Assembly (NCBI RefSeq): GCF_000826185.2 | Contig: NZ_LN648875.1 | Location: forward strand, 1,298,356 to 1,362,355 | Direction: 5' to 3' | Source: Microbacterium gorillae | GTDB lineage: Bacteria; Actinomycetota; Actinomycetes; Actinomycetales; Microbacteriaceae | DNA length: 64,000 nt | Shown here: positions 22,791-31,529 of the stretch, one piece after another | Layout: each line of letters starts with the position of its first letter | Position numbering within the stretch: the stretch's first letter is position 1 | Program-made: the position numbers and the translations under genes | The notes under the pieces: generated by a model | The model's input: only the letters and a program-made list of their open reading frames with translations | Database searches by the model: none | What the model was told of the DNA's origin: nothing

Positions 22791-23942
22791 TCACAGCGCG
22801 ATGTCGTGGAGCGGGCCGTCGTCCGCGAGCAGGAACCGACCGAACGCCTCACGCGCGGTGAGCGGGTCCACGGCACCGTGGCGGGAGAGGGTGCGGATGT
22901 CGCGCTCGGCCCGTTCGAACGGCGCCGATTCGGCCACCGCCTCCGCGCCGACCGTGGACATCAGGGCCGCCATCGCGGCGACCGAGGACGACGTGGCGCC
23001 GGCGAGGTCCAGTCGGCAGCGGGCGCGCGCAGCCGGGCTCAGGGGGGTGCCCACCACGCGGGCCCGATCCATGGTGGCGGCCGCGCGGCGCAGGTGCAGT
23101 CGGGCACCGGACAGGTGCATCGCGGCGTCCGAGAGCAGACCTTGAATGGTCGGCGACTCGGCCGCGGTCTCATAGGTCGTGCCGAACCAGGGCCGCGAGC
23201 GCACCACGGCGAGCGCGTGATCGAGCGCGCCGGCGGCGGCTCCGACGACGGTCGCGGCGGGGACGAGGGCCTGGCCCGGATCGTAGCCGCGGCGCGGGCC
23301 GTCGCGACGGAGGTCCCCCTCCGCGACGAAGACGCCCTCCGCCGCGATCGTGTCGGCGCTGGCTCCGCGCAGTCCGGAGGCGCCCCACGTCTCGTGACGG
23401 ACCACGGCCGACATCGGCAGCAGGACGCGCGCCACCTCCCCGGCTTCCCCGGCAGGCAGCGCCACCGAACCGATGAACAGGTCGGCGTGGGCGCTTCCGG
23501 GCACGCTGTGCCACTGGCCGTGAATCCGGTAGCCCCCGGACGCCTTCTCCGCCTCGCCCCCGACGACCGGGCTCTCGCAGACCAGCGGCGCGGACGCACC
23601 GTCGATCAGCGACGGCGTGGACGGCGTCGTCTCGGCCGCAAGGCGGGCGGCGGCCTGCGCGAACGAACCCACGACCCAGGCGGTGGACGCGTGCTCTTCG
23701 GCGAGCACGGCCACGGTCTCGGCGATGGTCGTGCTGTCCGCCGCAGACCCGCCGGCATGCTCCGGTGCCCCCAGGCGGAACAGACCCGCGGCGGACAGTG
23801 CGGACAGGATCGGCGCGGTGAGTCGTCCGCTCCGATCGGCATTCTGCGCGTGGGTTCCGAGCACCGCGAGCAGACCGCGAGCGCGATCGGCCGGAGCGGC
23901 CACCGCGGCGGCGGTCCGGGAACGGCGTGCCGGTGCGGTCAT
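22791..23942 (-). CDS. Acyl-CoA-dehydrogenase-like flavoprotein (group D monooxygenase type)
   Basis: A 383-residue protein with the acyl-CoA dehydrogenase fold: helical N-domain (LGTHAQNADRSGRL, then LFRLGAPEHAGG), HASTAWVVGSFAQAA, the beta domain around GGYRIHGQWHSVPGSAHAD, and a helical C-domain. The WHSVPGSAHAD region and the lack of the dehydrogenase catalytic Glu context resemble HsaA / p-hydroxyphenylacetate hydroxylase oxygenase components, which hydroxylate phenols using reduced flavin from a partner. No separate reductase is obvious in the window. It is leftward, 100 bp from a slightly imperfect regulon palindrome, and convergent with the FAD oxidase gene. Confidence 0.78.
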   Translation of the reverse strand: MTAPARRSRTAAAVAAPADRARGLLAVLGTHAQNADRSGRLTAPILSALSAAGLFRLGAPEHAGGSAADSTTIAETVAVLAEEHASTAWVVGSFAQAAARLAAETTPSTPSLIDGASAPLVCESPVVGGEAEKASGGYRIHGQWHSVPGSAHADLFIGSVALPAGEAGEVARVLLPMSAVVRHETWGASGLRGASADTIAAEGVFVAEGDLRRDGPRRGYDPGQALVPAATVVGAAAGALDHALAVVRSRPWFGTTYETAAESPTIQGLLSDAAMHLSGARLHLRRAAATMDRARVVGTPLSPAARARCRLDLAGATSSSVAAMAALMSTVGAEAVAESAPFERAERDIRTLSRHGAVDPLTAREAFGRFLLADDGPLHDIAL

Positions 23943-24042
23943 GACGGGTCTCCTTCAGCACGAGCCGAGGAGACGCTCCCCCACCGCCCGGTGTCCACCC
24001 AGGATGATCGCCCCGGTCGTGCGCGCACCAGCCGCAGACCGC

Positions 24043-24055
24043 GATACCTGCTATT
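24043..24055. promoter_or_regulatory. Regulon palindrome, one mismatch (GATACCTGCTATT)
   Basis: GATR-N5-YATC with the last C changed to T, 100 bp upstream of the acyl-CoA-dehydrogenase-like gene. Confidence 0.5.
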
Positions 24056-24093
24056 TCGCGGACGCCCGCGCGAGGGTGAGTATCGCAGCGGAC

Positions 24094-24106
24094 GATGACA
24101 CCCATC
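24094..24106. promoter_or_regulatory. Regulon palindrome (GATGACACCCATC)
   Basis: An exact GATR-N5-YATC match in the divergent gap, 123 bp upstream of the binding-protein gene of the ABC importer. Confidence 0.62.
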
Positions 24107-24229
24107 ACCGCAGCCGCCTTCCGACGTGACATGATCCGGTGCTGAAGTTGCCCCACTGGCGTTGACGCCAGCCCCCACCTCGGCGAGGATGCCGGAACCG
24201 TACTCCTCGCCCCGACGCAGGAGTGTCTC

Positions 24230-25411
24230 GTGAAGAAGATCAGCAAACTGAGCATCGCGGCCGGCGCCGTGCTGCTCATCCTGAGCCTGGGTGCGTGTTC
24301 CAGCGATGACGCGGACGGCGCCGCGGCGACCGGCAGTGCCAACGCCACCACCGGATCCGAGGGCAGCGCGGCGCAGCAGGAGGCTCTGGCGACCGCGTTC
24401 AAGGGCATGGGTTCAGACCTGTCCGGGCTCGAGAGCGTGAAGGTCAAGCCCGACCAGACGTTCTACGTCATCTCCTGCGGTGAAGCCGTTCCGAGCTGCC
24501 ACCTCCCCGCCGCGGCCATGGTCGCCGCGGCGGAGGCGGCCGGCTGGAAGGCGAAGATCGCGGACGGCAACCTCAACTCCGGCGGCACCGGCTTCGCCGA
24601 CGCCGTGAACCAGGCGGTCGCGGCCGGGGCGACCGTGATCTCGCCGATCGGCTTCCCCTGCGTCGCCGCGCAGACGGCGTTCACCGCGGCCAAGGCCGCC
24701 GGCGTCACGATCGTCGGCGGGGGCGGCGTGGACAACTGCAACCCGCAGGAGTGGGCCTCAATCCGCCTGTGGATCGACGGTCAGGACCCCGAGACCGGCA
24801 TCTGGCACGCCCAGGCCGCCCTGCAGGCGGACTACGCGTACGGCAAGGTCGGCGATGACATCAAGGCCGTCGTGGTCAACGCCACCGGTGGCCCGTGGGG
24901 CCAGTTCCTGGTCGACGGATTCAAGACGCGACTGACCGACCTCGGCGTGGACGCCGACAAGGCCGTCGTCGACGTGGTCGACGTCAGCGACGAGGAGAAC
25001 GGCGACGGCTCGTACGTCCAGAAGGTGCAGACGGAACTGCTCGCGCACCCCGAGGCCAACGTGCTGATCATCCCCGTGGACGGTTACCTCACGGGCGGAC
25101 TGTCGCAGGCGATCGTCACGGCGGGCCTGGACAAGCAGCTGCTGATCATCGGTCGCTCGGGTGACGAGTCCGCGCTGCAGCTGATCAAGGCCGGCAACAG
25201 CGGCTTCGACGCCACCATCGGCTACGCCTCGGAGTGGGGCGCGTGGGGCTCGGTCGACACCGCGATCCGCATCCTGGCCGGACAGAAGCCGGCCTACATC
25301 GGCGAGGAGATCCAGGCGATCGACGCGGACAACAACATGCCCGCCTCGGGCGACTACGTCGGAAGCGTCGACTTCAAGAAGGCGTTCAAGGCCGCGTGGG
25401 GCGTGGACTGA
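24230..25411 (+). CDS. ABC transporter substrate-binding lipoprotein (CUT2/ribose type)
   Basis: A 393-residue periplasmic-binding-protein-fold lipoprotein. The GTG start gives KKISKLSIAAGAVLLILSLG, then the lipobox cysteine near residue 23 (SLGACSS), followed by a Ser/Gly-rich linker and a type I binding domain (VAAAEAAGWKAKIADGN, then DAVNQAVAAGATVISP). Unusual extra cysteines (CGEAVPSCH, FPCVAA, DNCNP) could form disulfides. The ribosome site is GCAGGAG. It is membrane-anchored on the outer face and delivers the ligand to the permease encoded 1.8 kb downstream. Ligand unknown; a sugar-like or glycosylated aromatic compound is inferred from the fold and the neighbourhood. Confidence 0.88.
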   Translation: MKKISKLSIAAGAVLLILSLGACSSDDADGAAATGSANATTGSEGSAAQQEALATAFKGMGSDLSGLESVKVKPDQTFYVISCGEAVPSCHLPAAAMVAAAEAAGWKAKIADGNLNSGGTGFADAVNQAVAAGATVISPIGFPCVAAQTAFTAAKAAGVTIVGGGGVDNCNPQEWASIRLWIDGQDPETGIWHAQAALQADYAYGKVGDDIKAVVVNATGGPWGQFLVDGFKTRLTDLGVDADKAVVDVVDVSDEENGDGSYVQKVQTELLAHPEANVLIIPVDGYLTGGLSQAIVTAGLDKQLLIIGRSGDESALQLIKAGNSGFDATIGYASEWGAWGSVDTAIRILAGQKPAYIGEEIQAIDADNNMPASGDYVGSVDFKKAFKAAWGVD

Positions 25412-25430
25412 CCCGCACATGCGGCATGGT

Positions 25431-25466
25431 GGGAAGGCCCTCGGACTCCGGTCCGGGGGCCTTCCC
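25431..25466 (+). terminator. Hairpin between binding-protein and ATPase genes
   Basis: Stem GGGAAGGCCC pairs with GGGCCTTCCC, with an inner stem CGGAC/GTCCG, 19 bp after the stop. It probably ends most transcripts, letting the binding protein be made in excess, while the ATPase-permease pair has its own regulon palindrome. Confidence 0.75.
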
Positions 25467-25486
25467 CCGTTCGGAGCCCAGGTTCC

Positions 25487-25499
25487 GATGACAACCATC
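25487..25499. promoter_or_regulatory. Regulon palindrome (GATGACAACCATC)
   Basis: An exact GATR-N5-YATC match, 104 bp upstream of the ABC ATPase start and 20 bp after the hairpin. Confidence 0.62.
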
Positions 25500-25603
25500 A
25501 CCCCCGCGGCATTCCGCTGGAACCACCGCACTGATTGCATGATGATCGCGGGGTCCGCGGACGGCGCCGCACCGTCCATCCCATCGACGAAGGAGTCGCG
25601 ATC

Positions 25604-27193
25604 GTGACAGCCGAGGCCCCCGCACCCGAGCACGTGCTGCACCTCCACGACGTCGACAAGCACTTCGGTGGCACCCAGGCGCTGCGCAAGGCGTCCCTGG
25701 CCGTCCGGCCCGGGACCGTGCACGCACTGCTCGGTGGCAACGGCTCGGGCAAGAGCACCTCGATCAAGATCCTCGCCGGCGTGTACACCGCCGATGACGG
25801 CGAGCTCGAGATCGGTGGCGAGCGACACGATCTCAAGCGCTGGAGCGCACAGGATGCGCACGAGGCCGGCCTGCGCTTCGTGCACCAGGATCTCGGCCTG
25901 TTCGAAGAGCTGTCCATCGCTGAGAACTTCGGGCTGGACACCGGCTTCCCCACGAGCGCGTTCGGCAATATCCAGTGGTCCCGGTTGGAGACGGAGGTCG
26001 GCCGCGTCCTGCTGGAGTACGGCCTCGACGTCTCCCCCACTCGTGCCGTGGCCGAGCTGCGTCCGTCCGATCGCACGATGGTCGCCATCGCCCGCGCGCT
26101 GCGCGGCAGCAGCGACGGCGCCCGGCGCATCCTGATCCTGGACGAGCCGACCGCGTCCCTCGCCGCCGCGGAGTCCAAACTGCTGCTGGAGAACGTCCGC
26201 CGCCTCGCCGACCGCGGTCAGACCGTGGTCATGGTGAGCCACCGTCTGCAGGAGGTGCTGGATGTCGCGGATGACTTCACGGTGTTCCGGGACGGCCGCG
26301 TCGTCGGCGCACTCGTGGACGCGCATCCCACCGAGGACGAACTCATCGCGCTGATGGCGGGCGGGTTGGCCGTTGCCCTCTCGCCCACCGGCGAGCGAGC
26401 GAACACGCACGGCGAGGCCATTCTGGAGGTCAGTCACCTGGAGTCGGGCCCCCTGCGCGATGTCACCCTGACGGCCCACCGCGGCGAGATCGTCGGCATC
26501 GCGGGCCTGCAGGGGTCCGGCCGCAGCTCACTGCTGCAGGCCCTGTTCGGCGTCCACCACCCCTCCGGGGGAACGATCACCCTGGGCGGGAAGCCGTACG
26601 CGCCGCGCGATGTGCACGAGGCGATGGCCGACGGGGTCGGGATGGTGCCGGAGAACCGCGTCCGCGAGGCCGCGTTCATGGACCTCTCCGTCAGCGACAA
26701 CCTCGCCCTGGCGATGCTGGATGAGTACTTCACCGGCGGTCGCATGCCTCGCGAGCGCGAGCGCACCGCCGCGGCGGAACTCATCGACCGGTTCGACGTG
26801 AAGGTGGACGGTCCGGACGCCCTGTTCAGTTCCATGTCCGGCGGAAACCAGCAGAAGGTGATCATCGCCCGCTGGCTCCAGCGAGCGCCGCGACTCCTGC
26901 TGCTGGACGAGCCGACACAGGGCGTGGACGTGATGAGCCGCGCCGACATCTACGACACGATCCGCGCCGCGGCAGCCGACGGTTGCACGGTCGTGGTCGC
27001 CTCCAGCGACATGGCCGAGCTGCACGCCCTGTGCGACCGCGTGGTCATCCTGGCGCGCGGACGACTGACCGGCCAAGTGCTCGCCGGTGAGACCGACGTG
27101 GACGGACTCGTCTCGCTCGTGCTGCGTGAACCCGGCACCCGTCGCACGGTCTACGAACCCGAAGAACTCTCCGAAAGGACGACGACGTCATGA
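25604..27193 (+). CDS. Sugar-type ABC transporter ATP-binding protein (two ATPase domains)
   Basis: A 529-residue duplicated ATPase of the RbsA/MglA type. First half: Walker A GGNGSGKST near residue 43, Q-loop VHQDLGLF, Walker B ILILDEPTAS. Second half: degenerate Walker A GLQGSGRSS, the good signature MSGGNQQK and Walker B LLLLDEPTQG. The degenerate halves are normal for the family. GTG start at 25604 after AAGGAG; the residues upstream in the open frame are not conserved in style. It energises import of the ligand held by the lipoprotein and overlaps the permease gene by 4 bp (ATGA). Confidence 0.92.
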   Translation: MTAEAPAPEHVLHLHDVDKHFGGTQALRKASLAVRPGTVHALLGGNGSGKSTSIKILAGVYTADDGELEIGGERHDLKRWSAQDAHEAGLRFVHQDLGLFEELSIAENFGLDTGFPTSAFGNIQWSRLETEVGRVLLEYGLDVSPTRAVAELRPSDRTMVAIARALRGSSDGARRILILDEPTASLAAAESKLLLENVRRLADRGQTVVMVSHRLQEVLDVADDFTVFRDGRVVGALVDAHPTEDELIALMAGGLAVALSPTGERANTHGEAILEVSHLESGPLRDVTLTAHRGEIVGIAGLQGSGRSSLLQALFGVHHPSGGTITLGGKPYAPRDVHEAMADGVGMVPENRVREAAFMDLSVSDNLALAMLDEYFTGGRMPRERERTAAAELIDRFDVKVDGPDALFSSMSGGNQQKVIIARWLQRAPRLLLLDEPTQGVDVMSRADIYDTIRAAAADGCTVVVASSDMAELHALCDRVVILARGRLTGQVLAGETDVDGLVSLVLREPGTRRTVYEPEELSERTTTS

Positions 27194-28215
27194 CCTACAC
27201 CATCACGGACACCCCGACCGACACGGTCGCCGTGACCCGGCGCCCGTCCTCGCTCAGCGCCTTCTTCGAGAAGTACACGCTGATCATCATCACGCTCGCC
27301 GTGATCGCATTCTTCTCCTTCTACCCGGGCACGAGCGCCCAGTTCCTCACCGTGGTGAGCCTGAACACGGTGCTGACGAACATGCTCTGCGCGCTCATGG
27401 TCGCCCTCGCGGCGCTGTTCCCCTTCGTCGCGGGATACATGGACTTCTCCGTCGGTGCGACGGCGGCGATCACCTGCGTGTTCGCTGCCCGCATGATGGA
27501 TGTCACCGTGAACGGCTTCGGCTGGCCGGTCTGGCTCGCGATCCTGGTGCCCGTCGCGCTGTCGCCCCTCATCGGCATCGCGAACGGCTTCTTCGTCACG
27601 CGCCTGAAGATGAACCCGTTCGTCACGACGCTCGGCATGTCGCTGCTGCTGTACGGCATCTCGATGCTGTGGACCGGGGGTCAGCGCCTGTCCGCGCCGT
27701 CCGGGTCGATCGTCTCGACATTCGCCTCCACCAAATGGCTCGGTCTGCCCGTGCCGGTGTACTTCGTCCTCGTGATCGCGATCGTGGTCTGGTACATCCT
27801 CACCCACACCCCGTTCGGCCGCACGCTGTACGGCATGGGCTCGTCCACCCCGTCCGCGCGTCTGGTCGGCATCCGCGTGGACCGCAATCTGTGGTGGAGC
27901 TTCGCGATCGCCTCGTTCCTGGCGTCGCTGGCCGGCATTCTGCAGCTCGCCCAGGTCGGCAGTGCGACCGCGAGCGACGGCGGATCGCTCCTGTTCAAGG
28001 GCATCACGTTCATCTTCCTGTCCGCCACGGCGATCACCCCCGGCTTCTTCAACGTGTGGGGCGTGGTGATCGCCGGCATCCTGCTGTCCGTGTCCGTCAC
28101 CGGCCTGACCTTCATGGGCTACGCCGGGTGGACCACGAACGTGTTCAACGGCATCGCCCTGCTGGCCGCGGTCGGTCTGTCCACCTACCTCGGACGGCGC
28201 AAGAAACAGGGCTGA
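27190..28215 (+). CDS. Sugar-type ABC transporter permease (RbsC-like)
   Basis: A 341-residue inner-membrane permease of the BPD_transp_2 family with about ten hydrophobic helices (YTLIIITLAVIAFFSFYPG, LMVALAALFPFVAGYMDFS, FVLVIAIVVWYILTHTPFG). The family loop FFVTRLKMNPFVTTLGM and GSSTPSARLVGIRVD are present. It probably forms a homodimeric channel, as usual when a single permease gene accompanies a two-domain ATPase. It ends the importer operon; a LysR gene starts 92 bp later. Confidence 0.92.
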   Translation: MTYTITDTPTDTVAVTRRPSSLSAFFEKYTLIIITLAVIAFFSFYPGTSAQFLTVVSLNTVLTNMLCALMVALAALFPFVAGYMDFSVGATAAITCVFAARMMDVTVNGFGWPVWLAILVPVALSPLIGIANGFFVTRLKMNPFVTTLGMSLLLYGISMLWTGGQRLSAPSGSIVSTFASTKWLGLPVPVYFVLVIAIVVWYILTHTPFGRTLYGMGSSTPSARLVGIRVDRNLWWSFAIASFLASLAGILQLAQVGSATASDGGSLLFKGITFIFLSATAITPGFFNVWGVVIAGILLSVSVTGLTFMGYAGWTTNVFNGIALLAAVGLSTYLGRRKKQG

Positions 28216-28307
28216 GCGGCCCCGCACGGACATAGGCTCGCGCCCTAGGATGGTCTCCCCCCAAGCGGGCGCGAGCGCGTCCGAGTCCTCGTGAAGGATG
28301 GATCGCC

Positions 28308-29237
28308 GTGACCGACGTCCGCAAGCTCGACCTGAACCTCATCGTCGTGCTCGACGCGCTCCTGATCGAGCGCAACCTGACGCGGGCGGGCGAGCGGGTC
28401 GGCATGACGCAGCCGGCCGTGAGCAGCGCCCTGTCTCGCCTGCGGGAACTGTTCGATGACGCCCTGCTCGAGCGCGAGGGCCGCGGTTTCGTCCTGACCT
28501 CCCGCGCGGAGAGTCTGATCCCCGTGGTCACGGAGTGCATGGTGGAGGTGCATCGGACGTTCGACGTGCTGCCCGAGTTCCACCCGGAGACCAGCACCCG
28601 GACCTTCCTCGTCTCCGGCAGCGACTACGTGCTGTCCGAGATCACCGGGGCCCTCCTCGGGCTGTTCGACCGCGAAGCGCCGCACACCCGGGTCGAATTC
28701 GTGGGATTGCCCGTGGACGAGATGATCTCGCCCGTCGACCTTCTGCGCAGCGACGTCACGATCGCCGCGAGCGGCCGCGGCATCCCGGGCAAGCATGCGT
28801 CCCTGTTCTCAGATCGGTTCGTCTGTCTGGTCGACGCCGCCAATCCCGAGCTGGTGGACGGCGGACTGTCCACCGACGCCCTGGGACGGCTGCGACAGGT
28901 GCGAGCCGTGTTCGGTCCCCACGCCGCGACCCCGATCGATGACATGCTCGCGGCGGCCGATCTCATCCCGCCGGTGGCGGCGACGGTGCAGGGCTTCCTG
29001 CCGGTGCCGTTCGCGCTGCCCGGCACGCCGTGGGTCGGATGGGTGCCCGAGCGGACCGCCGAGCGCTACGCCGCGGAGTTGGGACTGGTGATCGCCCGGA
29101 CGCCCATCGCGCCGAGTGTCCTCGTCGAGGCGGCGTACTGGCACCCGTCCAAGAACGACGACCCGGCGCTGCAGTGGCTGGTGGGCATGCTGCGCACCGC
29201 GTCCGAGCGCGTCGAGTTCGGCGACGACCTCCTGTAG
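28308..29237 (+). CDS. LysR-type transcriptional regulator, second copy in the island
   Basis: A 309-residue LysR protein of the same NahR/LinR-like branch as that at 18576. HTH part LDLNLIVVLDALLIERNLTRAG, then QPAVSSALSRLRELFDD; effector domain with VTIAASGRGIPG and FVCLVDAANPEL. The two regulators share the same layout, suggesting paralogues. GTG start after GAAGGATGG. No GATR-N5-YATC site lies in its 92-bp upstream gap. It could control part of the island or the adjacent importer, or respond to a different inducer. Confidence 0.9.
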   Translation: MTDVRKLDLNLIVVLDALLIERNLTRAGERVGMTQPAVSSALSRLRELFDDALLEREGRGFVLTSRAESLIPVVTECMVEVHRTFDVLPEFHPETSTRTFLVSGSDYVLSEITGALLGLFDREAPHTRVEFVGLPVDEMISPVDLLRSDVTIAASGRGIPGKHASLFSDRFVCLVDAANPELVDGGLSTDALGRLRQVRAVFGPHAATPIDDMLAAADLIPPVAATVQGFLPVPFALPGTPWVGWVPERTAERYAAELGLVIARTPIAPSVLVEAAYWHPSKNDDPALQWLVGMLRTASERVEFGDDLL

Positions 29238-29374
29238 CCCCCGCCCTCCGGCCCGCCGACGCTCCCACCTTCCGCCCGCCGGAAGCTGCCGATGTCGAGA
29301 GCGTTCACCGCGTCGCTCCCATGTCTGACACGTCGCGTGGCGCAGGGCTGCAGAGATCGGGAGCGACCGCGACG

Positions 29375-29387
29375 CCCGTTCAACGGG
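29375..29387. promoter_or_regulatory. IclR operator palindrome CCCGTTCAACGGG, upstream of iclR-type gene
   Basis: A 13-bp perfect palindrome (6-bp arms around C) 18 bp before the IclR start. The same sequence with flanking G and A recurs before pobA. Likely autoregulatory site. Confidence 0.75.
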
Positions 29388-29405
29388 AAGGTGGCACACT
29401 GAGGC

Positions 29406-30164
29406 ATGGCCAATTCCGCGTCCGGCGACTCCGTCACGGATCGCCTCGTGCGCGTGCTCGAGACGTTCACCCCGGCGCGGACGGTGCAGACCACCTCCGA
29501 GATCGGGCGCCGCGCGGGGCTGCCGAGCTCGTCCGCGCATCGCATCGTGGCCGAACTCGTCGCGGCGGGACTCCTCGAACGCGACGATGAGCGGCGGGTC
29601 CGCATCGGCATGCGGCTGTGGGAGCTGGCGACCCGCTCCTCGACCGCGCTGCGTCTGCGGCAGGCGGCGATGCCGTTCATGGAACGCGTGCAGGCGCGGG
29701 TCCGGGAGCACACGCAGCTCGCGATCCTGGAGCAGGATGAGGCGCTGTTCCTGGAGCGCCTGAGCTCGCCCACCTCCGGTGCGAACATCACCCAGATCGC
29801 CGGACGCCTGCCGCTGCACGCGTCCTCGTCCGGGTTGCTGCTGCTCGCCTACGGCGGTGCCGAACTCCAGGACCGCGTTCTGGCCGGACCACTGCGGCCG
29901 CTCACCCGCGAGACCCTCGTGGACCCGGTGGCCGTGCGCCGCAAGCTGGCGGAGATCCGGCTCGCCGGCCATGCCGTCGCACCCGGATACATCGAGGACG
30001 TCTCCACCGGCGTCGCGGTGCCGATCCGGGACGAGACCGACCACGTGGTCGCCGCGCTGTCGGTGATCCTGCCGCGGGAGGCCAAGCCGGACCCCGCGCT
30101 GGCCGAGCTGCACCGCGCAGCACACGACATCGAGCGATCGGCCGGATACCGGCGCCCAGAATGA
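29406..30164 (+). CDS. IclR family regulator, likely PobR-type activator of pobA
   Basis: A 252-residue IclR regulator. Winged HTH in residues 10-70 (DRLVRVLETFTPARTVQTTS, then SSSAHRIVAELVAAGLLE) and an IclR effector domain with GRLPLHASSSGLLLLAYG and VAPGYIEDVSTGVAVPI. Relatives PobR, PcaR and PcaU sense 4-hydroxybenzoate, protocatechuate or beta-ketoadipate. A palindrome lies directly upstream and an identical one between its stop codon and pobA, so 4-hydroxybenzoate-responsive control of pobA and itself is a well-supported inference. Confidence 0.88.
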   Translation: MANSASGDSVTDRLVRVLETFTPARTVQTTSEIGRRAGLPSSSAHRIVAELVAAGLLERDDERRVRIGMRLWELATRSSTALRLRQAAMPFMERVQARVREHTQLAILEQDEALFLERLSSPTSGANITQIAGRLPLHASSSGLLLLAYGGAELQDRVLAGPLRPLTRETLVDPVAVRRKLAEIRLAGHAVAPGYIEDVSTGVAVPIRDETDHVVAALSVILPREAKPDPALAELHRAAHDIERSAGYRRPE

Positions 30165-30166
30165 TG

Positions 30167-30179
30167 CCCGTTCAACGGG
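30167..30179. promoter_or_regulatory. IclR operator palindrome CCCGTTCAACGGG, upstream of pobA
   Basis: Identical to the site at 29375, 67 bp before the pobA start and 2 bp after the IclR stop. Confidence 0.75.
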
Positions 30180-30246
30180 AGTCGGAGTCGGGACCGCCGT
30201 CGTTCCGGTGAGACTGTGGGAACCCGCCTCGTCAATGGAGACCCCC

Positions 30247-31428
30247 ATGAGCTCACCCACCACCGTCCGCACTCGCGTCGCGATCATCGGCGCCGGTCCC
30301 GCCGGCCTGCTGCTGTCCCATCTCCTCGCCGAGTCCGGCATCGAGTCGATCGTCATCGACCAGCGCACCCGCGAGGACATCGAGCACACCATCCGCGCCG
30401 GCATCCTCGAGCAGGGCACCGTCGAACTGCTCGACGGACTCGGCGAACACAGCCGTGCCCGGACCGTCGGCCAGCGCCACGACGGCATCGAGTTGCGCTT
30501 CGAGGGTGAGGGACACCGCATCGACTTCGCCGACCTCGTCGGCCGCGGCGTCTGGCTCTACCCGCAGCACGAGGTGCTGAAGGACCTCATCGCCGCACGT
30601 CTGGCCGGTGGCCAGGACCTTCGGTTCGAGGTCACCGCGGACCACGTCGAGGGCGAGACGACGGACCGTCCGTCCGTGCACGCCACGACGGCCGACGGCG
30701 AGCAGCTGATCATCGAGGCGGACTTCGTCGTCGGCGCGGACGGTTCCCGCTCGGTCGCCCGCGAGGTCGTGTCCGGACGCCGGACGGGACACTTCCGCGA
30801 GTACCCGTTCGCCTGGTTCGGCATCCTCTGCGACGCGCCCCCGAGCGCCGATGAGCTCATCTACTCCAACTCCCCGGACGGCTTCGCGCTGATCAGCCAG
30901 CGCAGCCCCGATGTGCAGCGGATGTACTTCCAGTGCGACCCCGATGTCGACCCGAACTCGTTCAGCGAGGAGCAGTTGTGGGACGAACTGCAGGTTCGCG
31001 TTCCGGGTCACGAGCTCAAGCGCGGCCCGATCTTCCAGCGCGACGTGCTGCGGTTCCGCAGCTTCGTGGCGAGCGAGCTGCGCAAGGGTCGCGTCGCCCT
31101 CGTCGGTGACGCCGCTCACACGGTTCCGCCCACCGGCGCGAAGGGCATGAACCTCGCCGCCGCGGACGTCTCCGTGCTGCACAAGGCACTGCGGTCCCTG
31201 CTGCTGGAGAACGACGAGTCCGGCGTCGATGCGTACGCCGAGACCGCCCTGAAGCGCATCTGGAAGGGGCAGCAGTTCTCGTACTGGATGACCTCGATGC
31301 TGCACGTCGCCCCGACGGCGGACGACTTCGACCGCCTCCGCCAGCGCGGCGAGCTGCGCACCGTCGTGGAGTCCCGCGCCGGCCAGACCTACCTCGCCGA
31401 GGCCTACACCGGCTGGCCCCTGGCCTGA
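30247..31428 (+). CDS. pobA: 4-hydroxybenzoate 3-monooxygenase
   Basis: A 393-residue group A flavoprotein hydroxylase, the normal PobA length. N-terminal AIIGAGPAGLLLSHLLAESG, the EHTIRAGILEQGT segment shared by PobA proteins, a VVGADGSRS motif near residue 160, and the diagnostic GDAAHTVPPTGAKGMNLAAAD near residue 287. It converts 4-hydroxybenzoate to protocatechuate with NAD(P)H, FAD and oxygen. The start at 30247 is chosen for GGAG 6 bp upstream. It is controlled by the adjacent IclR protein. No protocatechuate ring-cleavage (pca or lig type) gene is seen next to it, so the product must be processed elsewhere or by the island's own dioxygenase. Confidence 0.92.
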   Translation: MSSPTTVRTRVAIIGAGPAGLLLSHLLAESGIESIVIDQRTREDIEHTIRAGILEQGTVELLDGLGEHSRARTVGQRHDGIELRFEGEGHRIDFADLVGRGVWLYPQHEVLKDLIAARLAGGQDLRFEVTADHVEGETTDRPSVHATTADGEQLIIEADFVVGADGSRSVAREVVSGRRTGHFREYPFAWFGILCDAPPSADELIYSNSPDGFALISQRSPDVQRMYFQCDPDVDPNSFSEEQLWDELQVRVPGHELKRGPIFQRDVLRFRSFVASELRKGRVALVGDAAHTVPPTGAKGMNLAAADVSVLHKALRSLLLENDESGVDAYAETALKRIWKGQQFSYWMTSMLHVAPTADDFDRLRQRGELRTVVESRAGQTYLAEAYTGWPLA

Positions 31429-31529
31429 GCTCGAACCCGCGAGCGCATGCTCACCGCCTTCCGCACTGCGAGTGAGCACGAGCGCGCCTTCTTCGACCAG
31501 CGCCCCGTGCCCGCCCCCGCCTGACGTGC

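Noticed and set aside
20795..22876. 693-codon leftward frame
   Set aside because: Only its last 131 codons (RidA) are real; the rest mirrors the FAD oxidase gene on the plus strand.
4967..25499. Classical LysR T-N11-A boxes
   Set aside because: The shared sites have G and C at the outer positions and fit GATR-N5-YATC better than T-N11-A.
31447..31524. 25-codon frame MLTAFRTASEHERAFFDQ after pobA
   Set aside because: Reads like protein but is too short and lacks a ribosome site; may be a gene stump, not supported enough to list.
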